Notes: generated from the sequence alone by a model not told the origin. DNA of 64,000 bases from Sedimenticola thiotaurini (GCF_001007875.1 NZ_CP011412.1:1-64000); one strand, 5' to 3'. Positions 25,866 to 36,218 are shown, counted from the first letter of the stretch. Made by a program: numbers and translations.

Positions 25866-26939
25866 TTATTCTCCGGAACTGGAGGAGGGTAGCACGGGAA
25901 TCAGCTCCGGTCCTCCGCCCTGGAAGTAGTAGTCGTATCGGCTGTGCAACCGGGAGGTCAGGCTCCACGCCTCGCTGAACGAGAGACCGCTTTTTTCCGG
26001 GAATATGACCTTGATATAAAGGCCGTTGGGGTGCTGCTCCTTAAGCTGTTCCAGTTGCTCTTCCAGTTCCGCCTGGGAGACCTTTTGGTAGCCGTCGGCG
26101 TCCTGGATTTTATATTCGATCAGGATATCCTGGCCGGGCTTGGTGTAACGTACGTCCACCAGGTAACGGCCGGCGGGTGAACGGGCCGGACGGATCAACT
26201 TGTCATATTTGACTTTCAGCTGTTCGAAATCGGACTGCAGGTTCTGCAGCTGTCGGCCGCTCTCCCGTTGCGCGACCCGGGCCGCCAGCAGTTCACCGGT
26301 CTGGCTGTTATAGCGCTGTTGCAGTTGCGTCAGCTGCTCTTTAACCGTTGCATAGTTCTCCTCCAGCGTATTCAGTGCCGAATGGGCCGAGGCAACCTCT
26401 TCCTGGAAACGGCCCAACTGCTGTTGCGCCGAGAGCAGGGTCTGTTGCAGCTCTTCCAGGTTCTGTTGCTGTTGCTGGATCAGGGTGTCGCGTTTCTTCA
26501 GTTGCTGGGTGAGGGTGTAGTTTTCCGCATTGAGCTGATCACGCAGCAGCTGTAACGACTCTTTTTCCGCCTGCAGTTGGACAATGTCCCGGTGCTGGGT
26601 GTCGATGGTGCCCGCCTGTTCGGTGCGCTGCTCTTCCAGCTGCATGAGTCGCATGCGCAGCATGGAGAGATCGTTTTCCGCCGCGAACAGTTTCAGCGCC
26701 AGACTCTCTTTCTCTTCACCGGTGGTCTTGGCCAGCTCCACCGCGGCCCGTTCAGCTTCCATGGTGGAGCGCAGTTGCTTGACCAGTTCGATATTGCGTA
26801 ACAGCAGTACCACCATGGCGATCACAAATATCATCACGATAACCGTCATGATATCGGTGAAGGATGGCCAGAAACTCTCCTGGTTCTGCCCGTCCTGGCG
26901 GTTCAGTCGCAGGTCGACGAAGCTGTTGTCCGGGTTCAT
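25866..26939 (-). CDS. MotB-like coiled-coil membrane protein lacking an OmpA domain
   Basis: A 357-residue protein. A short N-terminus precedes one membrane span with SFWPSFTDIMTVIVMIFVIAM; D29 in FTDIMT matches the proton-binding aspartate of MotB and ZorB. From about 52 to 240 the sequence is a long coiled coil rich in Q, E and L (LIQQQQQNLEELQQTLLSAQQQ). The C-terminal 110 residues (YLVDVRYTKPGQDILIEYKI onwards) form an alpha-beta domain I do not recognise, where MotB would carry an OmpA peptidoglycan-binding domain. Start ATG overlaps the preceding MotA-like stop by four bases, so the two form a stator-like complex. Confidence 0.8.
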   Translation of the reverse strand: MNPDNSFVDLRLNRQDGQNQESFWPSFTDIMTVIVMIFVIAMVVLLLRNIELVKQLRSTMEAERAAVELAKTTGEEKESLALKLFAAENDLSMLRMRLMQLEEQRTEQAGTIDTQHRDIVQLQAEKESLQLLRDQLNAENYTLTQQLKKRDTLIQQQQQNLEELQQTLLSAQQQLGRFQEEVASAHSALNTLEENYATVKEQLTQLQQRYNSQTGELLAARVAQRESGRQLQNLQSDFEQLKVKYDKLIRPARSPAGRYLVDVRYTKPGQDILIEYKIQDADGYQKVSQAELEEQLEQLKEQHPNGLYIKVIFPEKSGLSFSEAWSLTSRLHSRYDYYFQGGGPELIPVLPSSSSGE

Positions 26940-27943
26940 ACGTCCTCGTGCAGCCGGAATCCGTCTCTGAGCAGCTTCTTGATATCCTCCATCTCCTGGG
27001 CGATGGGCTGGATTCTCTCCTCATAGACCTGGTTAAAGGCGTTGTTGATCGACTGCTCCAGGGATTGGATGTTGCCCTGGGACTGCTGCATCTCCGAGGC
27101 CAGCTCCTGGAAGGAAGACTGGGACGACTCCATCTTGGCGATCAGGCTCTGCAGGGAGCGGATCAGCCCGCTGAACTCAAACAGGACACTCTCGTTCTGG
27201 ATCTGGAACCGGGGCATCAGGTGGGCGGCGGTAATCTGTTCCACCGCGCTCACCAGATTGGTCTGCACATCGGTCAGCTTCATGTAGAAGTAGCCGAAGA
27301 AGATGTAACAGACGATGGCGGTAATGGTGGTGGAGAGGGCGGTGGACATGCCGTGGATCACCAGCCCCATGCCATTCACATCCACTGCCGAGGCGAGCAG
27401 GTCGGAGGCGCCGATCAGGGCGATGGAAAGAGACACAATGGTGCCGAACACGCCGGTCAGGATCAGGGTGTTGTTGATGAATTTGGGCAGACTGTTACGG
27501 GTGCTCTCCGACGCCACCAGGGTGGTGGCCAGGGCGCTGTGATTGATCGGCGTGTTGGCTCTGTGCAGTGCCTCCAGGGTTCGGTAGCGATGCGCGATGA
27601 TGCGCTGTTCACCAATCTCGTAGAGCGGATCGACCTTGTCCCGGAGGTTCGCCATGAACTGCACCACGGCCCGCTCCTCCAGGCCATAACTGACCAGGAT
27701 GGTAATGATTTTCAGAAGTCCGAGGGTGAACAGGGTGAGAATGGTGCCGTTGATGATCAGGCCGGTGGGGGTGAGCTGGTCGCGGAAGTAGATCTCATTG
27801 ATGAAATCGAGTTTCCAGTAGAGCAGGCCGGCGCCGATGGCGCCAAGGACGATCATTCTGAACAGGATATTGCGACTGAAGTGACGGCGTATCTGTATGC
27901 TTTCCAAGACTGTTCCCCCCGGCGAAGATGCCAAGCTTACCAT
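26936..27943 (-). CDS. MotA/TolQ/ExbB-like proton channel protein
   Basis: A 335-residue protein with about four membrane spans: two near the N-terminus (ILFRMIVLGAIGAGLLYW and LIINGTILTLFTLGLLKI) and two later, LILTGVFGTIVSLSIALIGA and STALSTTITAIVCYIFFGYFYM, the pair that lines the channel in MotA, TolQ and ExbB. A 75-residue cytoplasmic loop lies between, and the C-terminal 100 residues are helical with coiled-coil character. Together with the next gene it should form a proton-driven stator. The ATG at 27943 lacks a ribosome site; a TTG at 27907 behind GGGGGG is a fair alternative. No flagellar or Tol genes are nearby. Confidence 0.8.
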   Translation of the reverse strand: MVSLASSPGGTVLESIQIRRHFSRNILFRMIVLGAIGAGLLYWKLDFINEIYFRDQLTPTGLIINGTILTLFTLGLLKIITILVSYGLEERAVVQFMANLRDKVDPLYEIGEQRIIAHRYRTLEALHRANTPINHSALATTLVASESTRNSLPKFINNTLILTGVFGTIVSLSIALIGASDLLASAVDVNGMGLVIHGMSTALSTTITAIVCYIFFGYFYMKLTDVQTNLVSAVEQITAAHLMPRFQIQNESVLFEFSGLIRSLQSLIAKMESSQSSFQELASEMQQSQGNIQSLEQSINNAFNQVYEERIQPIAQEMEDIKKLLRDGFRLHEDV

Positions 27944-28019
27944 ATCTTGCAGGTGAGGCTAGAATGATCACACCATTTATGCATGTGTGTTTTTTTCAGT
28001 GTAACAACGGGGAATCGGT

Positions 28020-29252
28020 ATGGCGGATATGGCGGGTGCTCGGCAGGACTTGCTGACTATTTTTCAGGCAGCACTGGACCGTGTGGAAGGGCGTCGCTGT
28101 GTCCGTGAATCGTTGCAGCATGATCCGCAACCGGTATCCCTTATCGCGCTCGGTAAGGCAGCTCAGTCGATGGCCCAGGGCGCGCTCGATGCGCTTGGTG
28201 ATCGGGTGCTGGATGGGCTGGTGATCTCCAAGGCGGGCCATATGGATGGGGCGTTGCTGAACGGGGCCGGGCTCAACTGTCTCGAAGGAGCACATCCGGT
28301 TCCGGATGAACGCAGCCTGCGGGCCGGCCGGGAACTGGTGGAGTTTATCCAGAGCCGACCCAAGGATCGACAACTGCTGTTCCTTATTTCCGGTGGGACA
28401 TCAGGATTGGTGGAGCTGCTGCATGATGGTATTGACCTGGCGATGTTGCAGCGGGTCAACCAGTGGCTGTTGGGTGGCGGGTTGCCGATCGATGCCATGA
28501 ACCGGGTGCGCAAAGCGCTCTCCCGGATCAAAGGGGGTGGACTGATTCCTTATCTACAGCGCAGACCGGCCCGGGTGTTGCTGATCTCGGATGTACCGGG
28601 TGATGACCCGGGGATAGTGGGTTCCGGCTTGCTGGTGGCGGAAAAGGGCGCGCCGGACAGGCTGGAAGATCTGTCCCTGCCCGGCTGGTTGCGGGCCATG
28701 TTGCCGGCGGTGCCAGGGGAGAGAGCCACGGCAGCGGACAATGTACAGGTCAGTATTGTGGCGTCACTGTCCGATGCCCGCGAGGCGGCAGCTGAGAAGG
28801 GCCGGGAACTGGGCTATGCGGTGAACCTGCATCGGGCCCACCTGGGTGGTGATGTCAATATCGTCGGCCAGCGTCTCGCCTATGAGCTGGGTGATGCCTG
28901 GCCCGGCCTCTACATCTGGGGGGGCGAACCGACCGTGCAACTGCCGGAGGAGCCCGGTCAGGGTGGACGTAACCAGCATCTGGCGCTACTGGTGGCTGCC
29001 CAGATAGCGGGACGGCAGGATATCTGTTTCCTGGCCGCCGGTACCGACGGTGGGGATGGTCCGGGGGAGGATGCCGGTGCACTGGTGGATGGTGGCAGCG
29101 TGGGTCGCGGTAAGCGGGTGCTCGGTATCACTCCGCAGGTCTGCCTGGATCGGGCCGACTCCGGCCGTTTCCTGGCGGCCAGCGGTGACCTGATCCAGAC
29201 CGGTCCCACCGGCACCAATGTGATGGACCTGATGATCGGCCTGAAGCTTTGA
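28020..29252 (+). CDS. Glycerate 2-kinase (MOFRL family)
   Basis: A 410-residue cytoplasmic enzyme that phosphorylates glycerate to 2-phosphoglycerate, feeding photorespiratory-like or serine-cycle carbon into glycolysis. The N-terminal DUF4147 part contains VSLIALGKAAQSMAQGAL, GAHPVPDERSLRAGRELVEF and LLFLISGGTSGLVE; the C-terminal MOFRL part contains LYIWGGEPTVQLPEEPGQGGRNQHLAL and FLAAGTDGGDGPGEDAGALVDG, the name motif. The length is usual. It is divergent from the MotA-like gene and followed by a LysE-family exporter, with no clear pathway link. GGGGAA lies before the start. Confidence 0.92.
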   Translation: MADMAGARQDLLTIFQAALDRVEGRRCVRESLQHDPQPVSLIALGKAAQSMAQGALDALGDRVLDGLVISKAGHMDGALLNGAGLNCLEGAHPVPDERSLRAGRELVEFIQSRPKDRQLLFLISGGTSGLVELLHDGIDLAMLQRVNQWLLGGGLPIDAMNRVRKALSRIKGGGLIPYLQRRPARVLLISDVPGDDPGIVGSGLLVAEKGAPDRLEDLSLPGWLRAMLPAVPGERATAADNVQVSIVASLSDAREAAAEKGRELGYAVNLHRAHLGGDVNIVGQRLAYELGDAWPGLYIWGGEPTVQLPEEPGQGGRNQHLALLVAAQIAGRQDICFLAAGTDGGDGPGEDAGALVDGGSVGRGKRVLGITPQVCLDRADSGRFLAASGDLIQTGPTGTNVMDLMIGLKL

Positions 29253-29365
29253 GAACTTCTCGCAGGTTGTGATCCTGAATGGTCGTCGATCATCCCGGGG
29301 TCTCAACGTGGTAAGGTGCTGCAAGCCAGCGTAGATGGTGGTTTATAACTCATAGAGGAGTTGTG

Positions 29366-29986
29366 ATGTTTGAAAGCGCGACCCTGTTGCTGTTTGTTTC
29401 CTCTTCCTTGTTGCTGGCACTGGCGCCCGGCCCCGACAACCTGTTCGTATTGGCCACATCCATTGCCCGGGGTGCGGTGGCGGGGCTGATCACCACCCTG
29501 GGACTTTGTAGCGGATTGTTTGTCCATACCGGGGCGGTGGCGCTTGGTGTGGCGGTGCTGATCCAGGAGTCGGCACTGGCGTTTTCCATACTCAAGATCG
29601 GTGGTGCGCTCTATCTCGCCTGGCTGGCCTGGCAGGTGCTGCGGGCACCGGCTGAAACGCTCACCGCACGCCAGAGCAGCGAAAGTTACCGGCGCCTCTA
29701 TCTGCGCGGGGTGTTGATGAACATTATGAATCCCAAGGTATCGCTCTTTTTCCTCGCCTTCCTGCCCCAGTTTGTCAACCCGGCCCAGGGCAGTGTTACC
29801 CTGCAGATAGGGATTCTGGGACTGCTGTTCATGGTCAGCGCCCTGCTGGTATTCGGGATTATCAGCCTGGCGGCCGGGAAAATCGGCGCGTTTCTGCGGC
29901 GCGGTAGAGGCGGGGTGATCCTCAACCGGTTGAGCGGTGTGGTGTTTGCCGGCCTGGCGGTAAAACTGTTGTTGGTGGAGCGGTGA
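29366..29986 (+). CDS. LysE/RhtB family amino acid exporter
   Basis: A 206-residue inner-membrane protein of about six hydrophobic segments. LLLALAPGPDNLFVLATSIARG is the signature start of LysE/RhtB translocators, and LRGVLMNIMNPKVSLFFLAFLPQFV is the conserved central motif. These proteins export amino acids or homoserine lactones by proton exchange. The substrate cannot be told. I use the ATG at 29366; a GTG directly before it is also possible, both behind GAGGAG. Followed by a strong bidirectional terminator. Confidence 0.92.
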   Translation: MFESATLLLFVSSSLLLALAPGPDNLFVLATSIARGAVAGLITTLGLCSGLFVHTGAVALGVAVLIQESALAFSILKIGGALYLAWLAWQVLRAPAETLTARQSSESYRRLYLRGVLMNIMNPKVSLFFLAFLPQFVNPAQGSVTLQIGILGLLFMVSALLVFGIISLAAGKIGAFLRRGRGGVILNRLSGVVFAGLAVKLLLVER

Positions 29987-30130
29987 GTTTTTCGGCACAC
30001 ACCGGTGTGGTTTAACTGTCAGGAGACGTATAGATAAAGGGACCGGCAGTGGAGAGAGAGCTCGACCGGCAAAAGGGGCTGGCCCCGTCTGACCGCCTTC
30101 GGCGAGGTGTTTCCGGGTCACCTGGTTAAA

Positions 30131-30154
30131 AAAGCCGGCCCATGGGCCGGCTTT
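30131..30154. terminator. Bidirectional terminator between LysE and DsrE genes
   Basis: A perfect palindrome with 12-base arms (AAAGCCGGCCCA and TGGGCCGGCTTT) is flanked by a T-rich stretch on the plus strand (TTTGTTTTG) and an A-run on the other side (T-run for the minus strand). It stands between convergent genes, so it probably serves both. Confidence 0.85.
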
Positions 30155-30172
30155 GTTTTGCTGGTTCTGCTG

Positions 30173-30697
30173 TTACGGTTTGAGCTGGGGCTGTTCCAGG
30201 TAACGAACATCCTTAACCGGTAGGGGAAGCGGGTTTATGTAGGCATAACCCTGGGACTGCAGATAGGCTATCTCCGGGAAACCGGCTGGCACCACGGTGA
30301 CAAAGCCATGCATATCTTCAGCCGTGTAACCGGCCGCCCGCATGGCGTTGTTGCACATGCGGAATTCCACGCCCATCTCCGATAACTCGGCCAGCTTGTC
30401 AATGACGCCCTGGTACTTCTCGTAGTTCTCCTTGGCGAAAGTGCGCAGTTCCGGACCATGGGTGACCACCACCATCTTGCCCTTCAGCGGCGTGGAGGTG
30501 TTCTTTACAAAGTTGTAAAGCACGTTGAGTTTGGTGGGGTCCTCGTAGTTGACGTCGAACACGGCATTGATGGTGGGATACTCGTGCATGTCAGTCTTCG
30601 CTGTGCCGTACGGGGCAAAGCTGCTATCCGCCACGGCCAGGCCTGTGCCACACAGGAGTGCTCCGATCATGGATAGGGTGGTGAGTGTTTTCTTCAT
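30173..30697 (-). CDS. Exported DsrE/DsrF-like protein
   Basis: A 174-residue protein with a signal peptide (MKKTLTTLSMIGALLCGTGLAVA). The mature part follows the DsrE fold: LNVLYNFVKNTSTPLKGKMVVVTHGPELRTFAKEN, then GVEFRMCNNAMRAAGYTAED with C115 at the place of the sulfur-carrying cysteine of DsrE-like proteins, and ending GFPEIAYLQSQGYAYI. Periplasmic members of this family are common in sulfur oxidisers and may carry or sense sulfane sulfur. The sequence does not settle the partner. A TetR regulator lies 85 bases upstream on the same strand. Confidence 0.85.
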   Translation of the reverse strand: MKKTLTTLSMIGALLCGTGLAVADSSFAPYGTAKTDMHEYPTINAVFDVNYEDPTKLNVLYNFVKNTSTPLKGKMVVVTHGPELRTFAKENYEKYQGVIDKLAELSEMGVEFRMCNNAMRAAGYTAEDMHGFVTVVPAGFPEIAYLQSQGYAYINPLPLPVKDVRYLEQPQLKP

Positions 30698-30782
30698 TCT
30701 ATTAACTCCTTACTGGTAGTTTGGGTAGAGCGCATCCCAGCTGTGTATGCCCCACTTTCCTGATAGGGTTTTTTATTAATTC

Positions 30783-31343
30783 CTAGAGACTCTCTATCCA
30801 CTGTTTCAGTCGAGCGGTCTCACGCAGTAGGGCGTCAGGATCTCGGAATGCGTTGGCAACCAGACTGGCTCCCTGTAACGCCATCACCAGATGTTCCGCC
30901 AGTCCTGCGGCATCCCCATGACCGCACTGCCGAAACTGCTGCTCGGACCATTGGCGGATTCGCTCAAGCGGCCGGGCCGCAGCTTCAGCGGCCTTTCCCC
31001 CTCCCTTGGCCAGCTCCGAGCAGAGGCTCCCCAGTGGACAGCCGTAGCGGGCGTCCACCTCACTGTCATCCCGCCAGACGTTGATCAGCGCTATCAGTTT
31101 CTCTTTTGGTCCAGGTAACCCGGCCCAGGAACCAACCAGCTTCTCCAGCTCCTGCATACGCAGGTCGACGATGGCGTGAACCAGGGCGTCTTTAGTCTTG
31201 AAGTAGTAGTAGATCCCACCGGGCGGCATTCGGGCGCTTTTCGCCACTTCCGCCAGAGTCGTGCGCGTGTATCCATGTCGATGGATCCGTTGTGCCGCTC
31301 TCCGGACAAGCCGTTCACGCCGTTTCTTCGATCTCTCTTGCAT
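30783..31343 (-). CDS. TetR family transcriptional regulator
   Basis: A 186-residue regulator. The N-terminal helix-turn-helix reads AAQRIHRHGYTRTTLAEVAKSARMPPGGIYYYFKTKDALVHAIVDL, a standard TetR DNA-binding domain with the YYYF tetrad. The C-terminal part is helical and would hold the ligand. It lies in front of the DsrE-like gene on the same strand and is divergent from nirS, so it may regulate one or both. The ligand is unknown. The N-terminus before the domain (MQERSKKRRERLVRR) is unusually basic. Confidence 0.93.
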   Translation of the reverse strand: MQERSKKRRERLVRRAAQRIHRHGYTRTTLAEVAKSARMPPGGIYYYFKTKDALVHAIVDLRMQELEKLVGSWAGLPGPKEKLIALINVWRDDSEVDARYGCPLGSLCSELAKGGGKAAEAAARPLERIRQWSEQQFRQCGHGDAAGLAEHLVMALQGASLVANAFRDPDALLRETARLKQWIESL

Positions 31344-33461
<2,118 letters not shown>

Positions 33462-33480
33462 GCGGCATTCGGCGTGTGAC

Positions 33481-33512
33481 AAAGGCAGGGCTTGCGGCCC
33501 TGCCTTTGTTGT
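33481..33512 (+). terminator. Rho-independent terminator after nirS
   Basis: An 11-base perfect inverted repeat, AAAGGCAGGGC and GCCCTGCCTTT, with a five-base loop is followed by GTTGTT. It sits 20 bases after the nirS stop. Confidence 0.85.
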
Positions 33513-33755
33513 TACGGCAAACTGTTCAGCAAAGTTGTGCGGCCAGGGCTTTTTTCAAAAGTAACCAAAACACCCGCTCCATCACGCCACGCCCGGGGTG
33601 TTCTCTCTTTCGCGCTAGTCACGGGAAACGCAAAACTGGCTGTATTCAAACAGATGGCCGCCAATCCCCGTATCGGATGGCGATACGGGGTGGCACGGAT
33701 ACCGGCTCATCCTGTCCGGCCGGAAGAGATCGTCCGGTATCAGGGTAAGCCGTAG
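33492..33755 (+). repeat. Possible dispersed-repeat-derived reading frame
   Basis: The 87-residue frame contains FSKVTKTPAPSRHARGVLSF and GWRYGVARIPAHPVRPEEIV. To my recollection similar peptides recur as small hypothetical frames in many Gammaproteobacteria, which would make this a dispersed repeat rather than a gene. It overlaps the nirS terminator at one end and the end of modA on the other strand, which also argues against a real product. Copy number in this genome cannot be seen from one window. Confidence 0.35.
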
Positions 33756-34492
33756 CCAAACCCCCGGATGATTTCAGTGGCTTCAGCGCCGCGCACGAAC
33801 TCAATGAACCCCCTGGCTGCCGGGCTCTCTTCCAGCAACACCGCCTGCTGTTCAATCGGAGCATACTCATCTACGGGAACCTCCCACAGTGATCCCTCCA
33901 GGGGATAGCCGGGCCGTTTTACCTGGGAATAGGCAACAAAGCCCAGGTCGGCGCTGCCGCTTCTGACAAACTGGAATGTCTGGCCAATATTTTCACCCCG
34001 CACCAGGTAACCCTGCAGCTCATCCCACAAGCCGCGTGCCTGAAGAAACTGCTGGGCGGCCTTGCCGTAGGGTGCCAGTCTCGGATTGGCGATGGCCAGG
34101 TGGCGAAACGGTTGCTGTTGCAGAACATTGCCCTGCCCATCCACGTAATCCGGCTTGGGGCTCCACAGAACAATCCGACCCACCGCGTAGGTGAAACGAC
34201 TGCCGGGGATGGCTAGACCCTCCTGTTCCAGCAACTCCGGGCGATGGGCGTCTGCGGCGAAAAAGGCGGCAAACGGTGCGCCGTGCTGAATCTGGGCGTA
34301 GTGTTTTCCGGTTGCGCCAAACACCAGGCTGATCTGGTGACCACTCTGCGCTTCGTAGCGTTTGGCGATTGCCTTGATCGGTTCGGCAAAGTTGCTGGCA
34401 ACAGCGATATTGATGGTATCGGCCTGTACCGCTACTGGACCCAGCAGCAGGCATGAAATGGTGATCAGACGGATCAGTATAGAGTGTTTCAT
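33740..34492 (-). CDS. modA: Molybdate ABC transporter substrate-binding protein
   Basis: A 250-residue periplasmic binding protein with a signal peptide (ILIRLITISCLLLGPVAVQA). It opens INIAVASNFAEPIKAIAKRYEAQSGHQISLVFGATGKHYAQIQHGAPFAAFFAAD, the pattern of ModA/WtpA-like oxyanion binders, and ends FIEFVRGAEATEIIRGFGYGLP. It should capture molybdate or tungstate. No modB or modC follows in the window, so it lacks its usual membrane and ATPase partners nearby. It lies downstream of the ModE-like gene on the same strand, so both may be repressed by molybdate. Specificity between molybdate and tungstate is not resolved. Confidence 0.9.
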   Translation of the reverse strand: MKHSILIRLITISCLLLGPVAVQADTINIAVASNFAEPIKAIAKRYEAQSGHQISLVFGATGKHYAQIQHGAPFAAFFAADAHRPELLEQEGLAIPGSRFTYAVGRIVLWSPKPDYVDGQGNVLQQQPFRHLAIANPRLAPYGKAAQQFLQARGLWDELQGYLVRGENIGQTFQFVRSGSADLGFVAYSQVKRPGYPLEGSLWEVPVDEYAPIEQQAVLLEESPAARGFIEFVRGAEATEIIRGFGYGLP

Positions 34493-34646
34493 CGTGCGTT
34501 AAACCTCGGTCATTATGAAAGACGTATATCGGTTCACTGCTGAACCGGTACCTTCCAACCGCCCGCCGGACGGTGAAAAGGGTGGGGCCGGGTATCCATA
34601 ACCGATAGCCACTGGCAGATCCTTGCCCGGATTGGTGGTCGGTATG

Positions 34647-34988
34647 TCAAATCTCTAACTTGGTTGAGCGCTGCTCCAGGTAATTGCCGAAATCACGGTG
34701 GGCGGACCAGAAAACCTGGATGGCTTTTTCACCGGTTTCGGTCAGGCGTGCGCCGCCACCGCCCCGTCCACCGGTACTTTTTTCAACTACCGGTGACCGG
34801 CTCTGCCGGTTCATGGAATCAACCAGTTTCCAGGCGCGCAGGTAAGACATCTCCATAGCCCGCGCAGCGGCGCTGATCGAACCGTGTTCACGTATGTTTT
34901 CCAGCAATACGACACGCCCATAACCGAGGAAAGTGCCTTCCGGCCCTTCGATCCAAAGACGACCCCGCAGTCGATACTGTTTGCTCAT
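34647..34988 (-). CDS. ModE-like one-domain molybdate regulator (winged helix only)
   Basis: A 113-residue protein consisting only of the N-terminal winged helix of ModE: LRGRLWIEGPEGTFLGYGRVVLLENIREHGSISAAARAMEMSYLRAWKLVDSMN (read in parts), then KSTGGRGGGGARLTETGEKAI, which is characteristic of this family. The C-terminal Mop domains that bind molybdate are absent, so ligand sensing must use another protein, or the protein is a constitutive or paired repressor. A near-perfect ModE-type palindrome lies 34 bases upstream of its start. It is followed by modA on the same strand. Confidence 0.88.
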   Translation of the reverse strand: MSKQYRLRGRLWIEGPEGTFLGYGRVVLLENIREHGSISAAARAMEMSYLRAWKLVDSMNRQSRSPVVEKSTGGRGGGGARLTETGEKAIQVFWSAHRDFGNYLEQRSTKLEI

Positions 34989-35021
34989 GGTGTGTGTTCC
35001 GGCAGGTGCTGAAAATCATAT

Positions 35022-35045
35022 CGTAATATTCTACAGAATATAACG
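35022..35045 (-). promoter_or_regulatory. ModE-type operator upstream of the ModE-like gene
   Basis: Two 11-base arms, CGTAATATTCT and AGAATATAACG, lie two bases apart and match as an inverted repeat except at one position. The CGTTATAT-like half-sites are those of ModE operators. On the minus strand a TATGAT -10-like hexamer lies at 35020-35015, so the palindrome overlaps the -35 region and would repress the ModE-like gene and modA. The TRAP operon begins about 145 bases away on the other strand. Confidence 0.72.
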
Positions 35046-35190
35046 CAATATGGTCGGCACAAAATTGTGCAGCAGCGGTTCCAGCCTTGACGCCCACTGC
35101 AGCCCTGTCTATGTTTAATCAGGTTAATGGGCAATAATTTGCCGATAAAACAAGATGATCCGATTACTTAATGGCAAAGGGGAAGTGCCT

Positions 35191-36168
35191 GTGAAAAAGA
35201 TTCTGCCAAAACAGTGGCTGATCCTGGCGAGCTGCCTGGTGATGCCGGTCTTCGGTGCTTCCGCTGCCACCCAGTGGGAGATGCCGACTCCCTATGGTGA
35301 TGGGGTGCACCACACCCGCAACGTCCGGCTTTTTGCTGAAGATGTCATGCGGACCAGTAACGGGGAGTTGGAGATCAAGGTCCACTCTGGCGCCTCGCTG
35401 TTCAAACATCCGGATATTCATCGGGCGGTACGCAGTGGCCAGGTCAGTATTGGTGAGATGCTGATGGCGCTGCTGGGAAATCAGGATCCTCTGTTCAAGG
35501 TGGATAACATTCCGTTCCTGGCCAGCGATTTCGACAGTGCCAAAAAATTGTGGCAGGTCAGCCGACCCTACGTCGAGAAGAGTCTGGCCCGGGATGGCTT
35601 GATGCTGCTGTATGCAGTGCCCTGGCCACCGCAAGGTTTCTATACCAAAAAAGCGGTTGCTTCTGTAAAGGACTTTGACGGTATGAAAATGCGCGCCTAC
35701 AGCCCCACCACTTCCCGTTTGGCGGTGCTGCTGAAAGGAGCGCCCACCACCGTACAGACTCCGGAGATACCCCAGGCGTTCAGCACCGGCATCATCGACG
35801 CCATGGTGACTTCACCCACCACCGGAGTCAGCAGTCAGGCCTGGGATTTTGTCGGCCACTATACCGATACCCGGGCGTGGATCCCCAAGAATATGGTAAT
35901 AGTCAATGCCCGGGCGTTTAAACGTCTCTCCCCGGCGGTGCAGGATGCACTGCTGGCAGCCGCCAGCCGTGCTGAGGAGCGTGGCTGGGAGATAGCAGTC
36001 AGCGAGACCGCCGAGAAGACCGCGACGCTGAAAGAGCAGGGTATGCAGGTGAACTCCCCCACCGCCCGGTTCAAGTCCGAGTTGAAAGCGATCGGCGATG
36101 TCATGAGTAGGGAGTGGGCCAGCGAAGCGGGTGAAGTCGGTGCCGAAATACTTAAGGCGATGCAGTAA
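35191..36168 (+). CDS. dctP: TRAP transporter substrate-binding protein DctP
   Basis: A 325-residue periplasmic binding protein with a signal peptide (LPKQWLILASCLVMPVFGASA). The body follows the TRAP family pattern: EMPTPYGDGVHHTRNVRLFAEDV, GELEIKVHSGASLFKHPDIHRAVRSGQVSIGEML, and the conserved GMKMRAYSPTTSRLAVLLKGAP with the arginine that binds the carboxylate of the ligand. It hands its ligand to the DctQM permease encoded next. I chose the GTG at 35191, preceded by AGGGGAAG, over an ATG 36 bases upstream. The 5-oxoprolinase encoded downstream suggests a pyroglutamate- or hydantoin-like carboxylate as ligand, an inference. Confidence 0.92.
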   Translation: MKKILPKQWLILASCLVMPVFGASAATQWEMPTPYGDGVHHTRNVRLFAEDVMRTSNGELEIKVHSGASLFKHPDIHRAVRSGQVSIGEMLMALLGNQDPLFKVDNIPFLASDFDSAKKLWQVSRPYVEKSLARDGLMLLYAVPWPPQGFYTKKAVASVKDFDGMKMRAYSPTTSRLAVLLKGAPTTVQTPEIPQAFSTGIIDAMVTSPTTGVSSQAWDFVGHYTDTRAWIPKNMVIVNARAFKRLSPAVQDALLAAASRAEERGWEIAVSETAEKTATLKEQGMQVNSPTARFKSELKAIGDVMSREWASEAGEVGAEILKAMQ

Positions 36169-36218
36169 TACAGTAGAAGGGCGGTAACAGGCCGGTGGTT
36201 GTCCGCCAAGTATCCTTA

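Noticed and set aside
25866-27943. Reading the channel pair as a Zorya defence system
   Set aside because: ZorA/ZorB-like proteins are suggested by the fold, but there is no ZorC, ZorD or ZorE, and the MotB-like protein has no OmpA domain.
34493-34646. Molybdenum-cofactor riboswitch upstream of modA
   Set aside because: The 154 bases do not show the conserved Moco-RNA core that I would expect; no paired stems could be matched.
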